From: Phallusia mammillata
Taxonomy: Eukaryota > Chordata > Ascidiacea > Phlebobranchia > Ascidiidae
NCBI GenBank assembly: GCA_003260075.1
Contig: QLIY01000365.1
Location: 1-64,000 of the forward strand
Length of the DNA stretch: 64,000 nt
Direction of reading: 5' to 3'
The notes under the pieces: model-generated
Seen by the model: only the letters and a program-made list of their open reading frames with translations
Databases searched by the model: none
Told to the model about the DNA's origin: nothing
Shown here: positions 59,849-64,000 of the stretch, in pieces
Position numbering within the stretch: the stretch's first letter is position 1
Layout: each line of letters begins with the position of its first letter
Made by a program: the position numbers and the translations under genes

Positions 59849-62800
59849 TTACGAAGGTTTTATTTCGACGTCTTCGAGCAAAATCTTCGTGCCGTCGGTG
59901 TGGGTATTTTTCGTCGTTGACGTTTCGGGTAGAAGTCGAACGTTTGACGTCACTGTGACATCATGCTTTCCCGAGCTTGAGTATCGGCCAGTCCGGTTCA
60001 CACTGAGGTATGGACCCCATGTGGATTCAGGACGACAAGCGGCTCGTACTCGCTGCAAAATAAAATTGATTTAATTTGCTTGCGCACATCACGGTAGAAA
60101 TTATTTCAGGCGTCTTTTGACAAATAGTAAACTAGAAATTGTGAAGTTAAACTTTTTTTTGGAGTTTAAAATAGGTGCGAATAGGAATAAATACATGAAT
60201 TGAAATCGAACATCTTAATCTTTTACTGCAAAATGACAGTAAAGTTAGAAATGCTTTGTAAAAAAAGGAGTCTTCTTTTAGTTATTTCTAAGTAAACATA
60301 TACGTTTTCCAAAGTAAAAATTACATTAGTGTCATATTTTAAAGCTTAGGTACAAAAAAGCACGATTTTTTTACATCAACTCAAAATGAGTTGAGTTTAT
60401 TTTGCTCGGTGAACATAGCGCTAAAACAATACCAAGCCCGAAACAGCGGCGCAATGCGGAAACGTTATGAAGCGCAAAACAGTAAAGGGCTCAATTGGTG
60501 GATAATAACTGAACGCGCAACAGCTACACCGTATTATAGCAGTTTGACAGTAATTATGCCCTGTAAAGCACCTTTTTAGTTTAATAGTCCATTTATTACA
60601 TTTTGTCGGGGCTATTTCCTGATTGTTATAATAAAACCTTACCTCAAAAAGCGTTCCTTTGTGTTGCATGATTTGGTAAATCGCAGTTGCAGGGATTAAG
60701 CCGGCACTTGAGATCATTGTGAGCCAGCCAATCACGTTCGCCCACGTGGGAAAATCGTATTTGTCGAGAACGAGAGGCTTATAACTGGCGAGACTGTAGA
60801 AAAATATGCCCTGCAAAATTCAATTTACAAACTAACTTAAACCGTATAAATTGGAAGCCACCTATCCGGTTCAAGTTGTTTTCGAAATAAGGTATTTGTA
60901 GACAATGGTGGGATTCAGCTGGTTCGCACTGGTTCTATAGAACCGTCTCGCGAAATCTTGAGATCAGCGAACCGGTTAGCATTACTGGTTACTGTCAATG
61001 GACTTTTTGTAAGAGAACCGGCTGAAAAATATGACAACGGGCTGACAAAAAAATTGAATCCCACCATTGTTTACAGGTATTAATGCATTCTTGTATATTA
61101 TTCCTTACATCTGATTATTATGCCGTTACAATTTTATAGAGCAAGCTTGTCGCGGATTTTTTTAACAGCTGTAAGTGCGTTTTAATTTTAAATCTTGAAG
61201 TCGAATGCAACCAGAAAAAACATTTTCTTATTCATTTAAGAAAAACAAGCAATGTGCCCTAATACCTTCAGTTTTATTATATTCTTATATTCTGCACCAT
61301 AAAAACCATGGCCAAAAACTGATGGTCAGATTTAGGAAAGCAATACGACTCTAGTCATACAGAACATGTAGGCACATACAAAAATCAACCAATCACGAAC
61401 CGTTAAAATTGCCGGCGACAAAAATGACCACGTGACTCTCCAGTACATGTTGGGGTAATACCCTGTCATCATCTTTATGTCGTCACAAAAGCGTTGAAGT
61501 CCTGAAATAAATAATTATCGAGAAAAATAAATTACAGTTCAAAATAAAATCAAACTCTACAGTCGCAGTGTTTAGTGATTACTGTTCTCTAAACCAGGGG
61601 TCCGCAAATACTTTTTGGCGCGACCCTAAAAAAATTGCTCTTAATTCTCGCGACCCAAGCAGTTTAGCATGTACGTTTGTGGAAAATACTAATCAACTAA
61701 ATATCAGCATTAAGACTGCTATTATGCTATTGTCAGTTGCTATTTTCACATAAAACAGTAGGTAAACGAACGTATTTATTCTAACAAATGAGAACTGTGG
61801 GCTCTGTGTTGAGAACACAGCCAATCTGAAAACGCATGCTTGCATAGGTGCGCCTAACTTTTTGCATTGTTACATATANGGGTCGCAGAGCACGAAAGTT
61901 TGAGTATCCCTGCTCTAAACAAAGCCGATTCTATTTGAATAATTAAGGGTTGTATTGGTTTACAGGAACTGAAAATGTCTAAAACAATTAGCAAGGTATG
62001 TTCTGTTCAACGTAATATACCGGTTGGATATGTTTGACCTTTTGGGTTTTATGCACTAGGTTTCAGATTGTTTTGATAAAAAAACGTTGGTGCAATAGTC
62101 TTAGGGGGGGGGGATTAAGGGTTGCATTGTTTTACAGGAACTGAAAATGTCTAAAACAATTAGCAAGGTATATTCTGTTCAACGTAATATACCGGTTGGT
62201 TCTGTTTGGCCTTTTGGGTTTTATGCGCTAGGTTTCAGATTGTTTTGATAAAAAAACGTTGGTGCAATAGTCTTAGGTGCTTAGTATGCAGACAAGTAAA
62301 ACAGCTCACCGTAAATATGTGAAATTGCGACCATCTCCACAACTGCGCACACGATCAACGTGTATGAGGCCGCGTAACTGTCAAGCAGATGTAAAAAGTA
62401 AAATCCACCCTGAAATGTAAAATAGAGGGTTAAGAATGATAAAGTATATCGTGTACACAAAAGTTTTTGAACGCCACGCACTGCAGGTGCTTTGCAAGGT
62501 CGTAACAAGGTTATGTTTACCTTCACTAACAAATTTTAGGAATCAAAGATAGGTTTTTAAAAGAGAAATGCACTTAATCGTTTCAAATCATAATAACACA
62601 AGCGAGAAAGGCTCATCCAGCAGTTTTATTATAAACAATCGACGTTTCGAGGTCCTATGCAAGACGCCTTCATCAGGATAATGGCATATCTTGAAAGACA
62701 CTGTCACAGAGCTTTAAGCGGTAAAAAAAACTTAGTCTGAACTAGGCACGAAAAGTGGTGAAAATGCGGCAAAAATATGCCGACTGTGAAGGCAGGTTCG

Positions 62801-63762
62801 AACCAAGCCGGTTTCATGAAGTTTAAGACCGGGCCCGACTTACAACTCAGCATACACTGTCAGCAATCTAATGCAGGGGTTCTTAACCAGGGGTACGTGC
62901 ACCCCTTGGGGGTACGAAGCATCAAAGCAGGGGGTACGACATGCTGTGTGAAATTATACACTCCTAATGTTTAACATTTGTAAAGTGGATCGAGTCCTCC
63001 GCTGTCATGCCAACACGTACCTGCGTCACCATCGGAATTCCGAGAAGAAACAAAACGAAACAAACGCACAACGTCAACAAAGACTTTCTGTGACGTAACT
63101 GAGCGGGAAACGCGTCGGTGAGTGACGTCACGATGGTTTCCAAAGTAGCAAACTGAAATAAAATAAAAAAAACAATTTAAAAAAAATATATTTTAAATTT
63201 TTTTTGTAATAAATAACTTTTTTCTTGACTTTAACGACGCATACATGACGTAATAACTGGTGACGTATAGGGTGGAAACGCCGATTGCAAAGAAAAACAA
63301 CCCACCCAATAAATCAGTTTCATAACGACTTGCAACACATTTTCATACACTGGAAAAATTGGATTACTTTTTTCTTAAATTTAATTACGCAAATATGACG
63401 TAATAACTCATGACGTCATGGCTTACCATTGTTCCTAGACCAAGAGTGAGAAGCATGAGGAAAAAGAGAATGGACCAGAAAGGGGCGAGAGGCATCTTCG
63501 AAATAGCTTCTGGGTAAATTACGAATGCAAGACCCGGTCCTGTGGGTGAAAAAATAATAGAAGTAATATTAAGTGTGAAAATTTTAAAATAGAAATAATA
63601 TTAAGTGTGAAAATCGGTTGCAAGTCGGGGGAATCACCTTCTGCGGCGACTTCTTTGACGTCAGTGCCAAGCACGTGAGCCATGTAACCAATCACAGCAA
63701 AGATCGTTACGCCGGCGAAAATACTCGTGAAGGAATTTGTGAAAACAACGATAAGTGAATCT
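59849..63762 (-). CDS. SLC6-family Na+/Cl- coupled transporter, 3' half (seven exons)
   Basis: Exons in gene order: 63638-63762, 63427-63539, 63021-63152, 62310-62409, 61401-61501, 60643-60810, 59849-60052. They join in frame with GT-AG borders and end in TAA. The product covers the second half of an SLC6 transporter: TM7 with [49 protein letters not shown] (TM8), [20 protein letters not shown] (TM9-10), [20 protein letters not shown]11-12 and a cytoplasmic tail with WGPY and RTGRY. These proteins move amino acids or amine transmitters with Na+ and Cl-. The TM7 asparagine-serine pair fits chloride dependence. The substrate-binding TM1, TM3 and TM6 are outside the window, so the subtype (glycine, GABA, creatine and so on) is left open. 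Confidence 0.9.
60903..61069. mobile_element. hAT-like MITE, CAGTGGTGGGATTCA family, in an SLC6 intron
   Basis: Termini are CAATGGTGGGATTCA and AATCCCACCATTG. The interior has AGCGAACCGGTTAGCATTAC like the other copies. The flanks TTTGTAGA and TTTACAGG are only weakly similar. Confidence 0.7.
61595..61912. mobile_element. hAT-like MITE, CAGGGGTCCGCAAA family, in an SLC6 intron
   Basis: Termini are CAGGGGTCCGCAAATAC and GTTTGAGTATCCCTG, with a perfect 8-bp duplication CTCTAAAC (61587-61594 and 61913-61920). A single n is at 61879. Confidence 0.78.
62114..62280. other. Duplicate of 61946-62103 across a G run
   Basis: SLC6 intron sequence is repeated on either side of the G run 62104-62113, with a few substitutions. 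It is an assembly duplicate. Confidence 0.7.
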
Positions 63763-64000
63763 CTAAAAAATAGAAATAACAACTTCGGTAAAATCAAATC
63801 AGAGCTTCTTTATTCTTTTTTCCGTTTAGCCCAACAAGATTAAAAAGCTAAAATTGATCTGCAAGCGTCTCAACATGACGTCCCAACGTCGCGCAGCAAT
63901 TTCCAACTTGGTTAACACTTTAGCGCAATTGTGCTGCTACGATTTGTATCACCGGCGGAGTAAACTCAATGTAACCCTTCCCAGGTGAAGTTTACCCCTT

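Noticed and set aside
63764..64000. Further SLC6 exon at the right edge
   Set aside because: No TM6-like sequence with proper splice borders was recognised on the minus strand. The next exon probably lies beyond the window.

Overview
The window is eukaryotic and most likely ascidian (Ciona-like). It is AT-rich and carries intron-containing genes with short introns. The centriolar protein CEP104 and the RNA-binding protein TIA1/TIAR are both recognisably chordate-like. There are many small hAT-like MITEs, and candidate splice acceptors sit a few tens of bases upstream of several start codons, as expected in a genome that uses spliced-leader trans-splicing. The genus is an inference.

Layout. 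Bases 1-1262 hold a minus-strand exon of a TPR protein, open at the left edge. Bases 2.7-19.4 kb hold three tandem, essentially intronless paralogues (A, B, C) of one unusual family: a bacterial-type DUF294 nucleotidyltransferase, then a DUF294_C-like helical domain, then a long TPR array ending in a conserved basic tail. C (15995-19384, 1129 aa) is intact, A is scrambled by assembly joins, and B carries frameshifts, a stop codon and a gap over its catalytic motif. CEP104 (minus strand, 21 exons, 863 aa) covers 21699-40648. TIA1/TIAR (minus strand, 12 exons, 485 aa) covers 42660-50979. A fourth, diverged family member D (54074-58413, two exons, 1207 aa) follows. The last 4 kb hold the 3' half of a minus-strand SLC6 Na+/Cl- coupled transporter.

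The most interesting biology is the nucleotidyltransferase-TPR family. The catalytic signature GSLAR(K/R)E...SDFE is kept in A, C and D, the domain pair is the one found in prokaryotic DUF294/DUF294_C proteins, and the local copies show birth and death. A role as a sensor or effector is inference only.

An assembly signal runs through the window. At more than 30 places a run of 10 (10-12 counting adjacent genuine bases) G or C separates two near-identical copies of the same flank, and nine longer runs (37-95) also occur. The filler is G up to 11.1 kb, C from 13.96 to 59.5 kb and G again at 62.1 kb, and single n characters at 11771 and 61879 lie in the two switch zones. These look like artificial contig joins, with the middle block reverse-complemented. 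Duplicated exons inside A, CEP104 and TIA1 should be read as artefacts or unmerged haplotypes.
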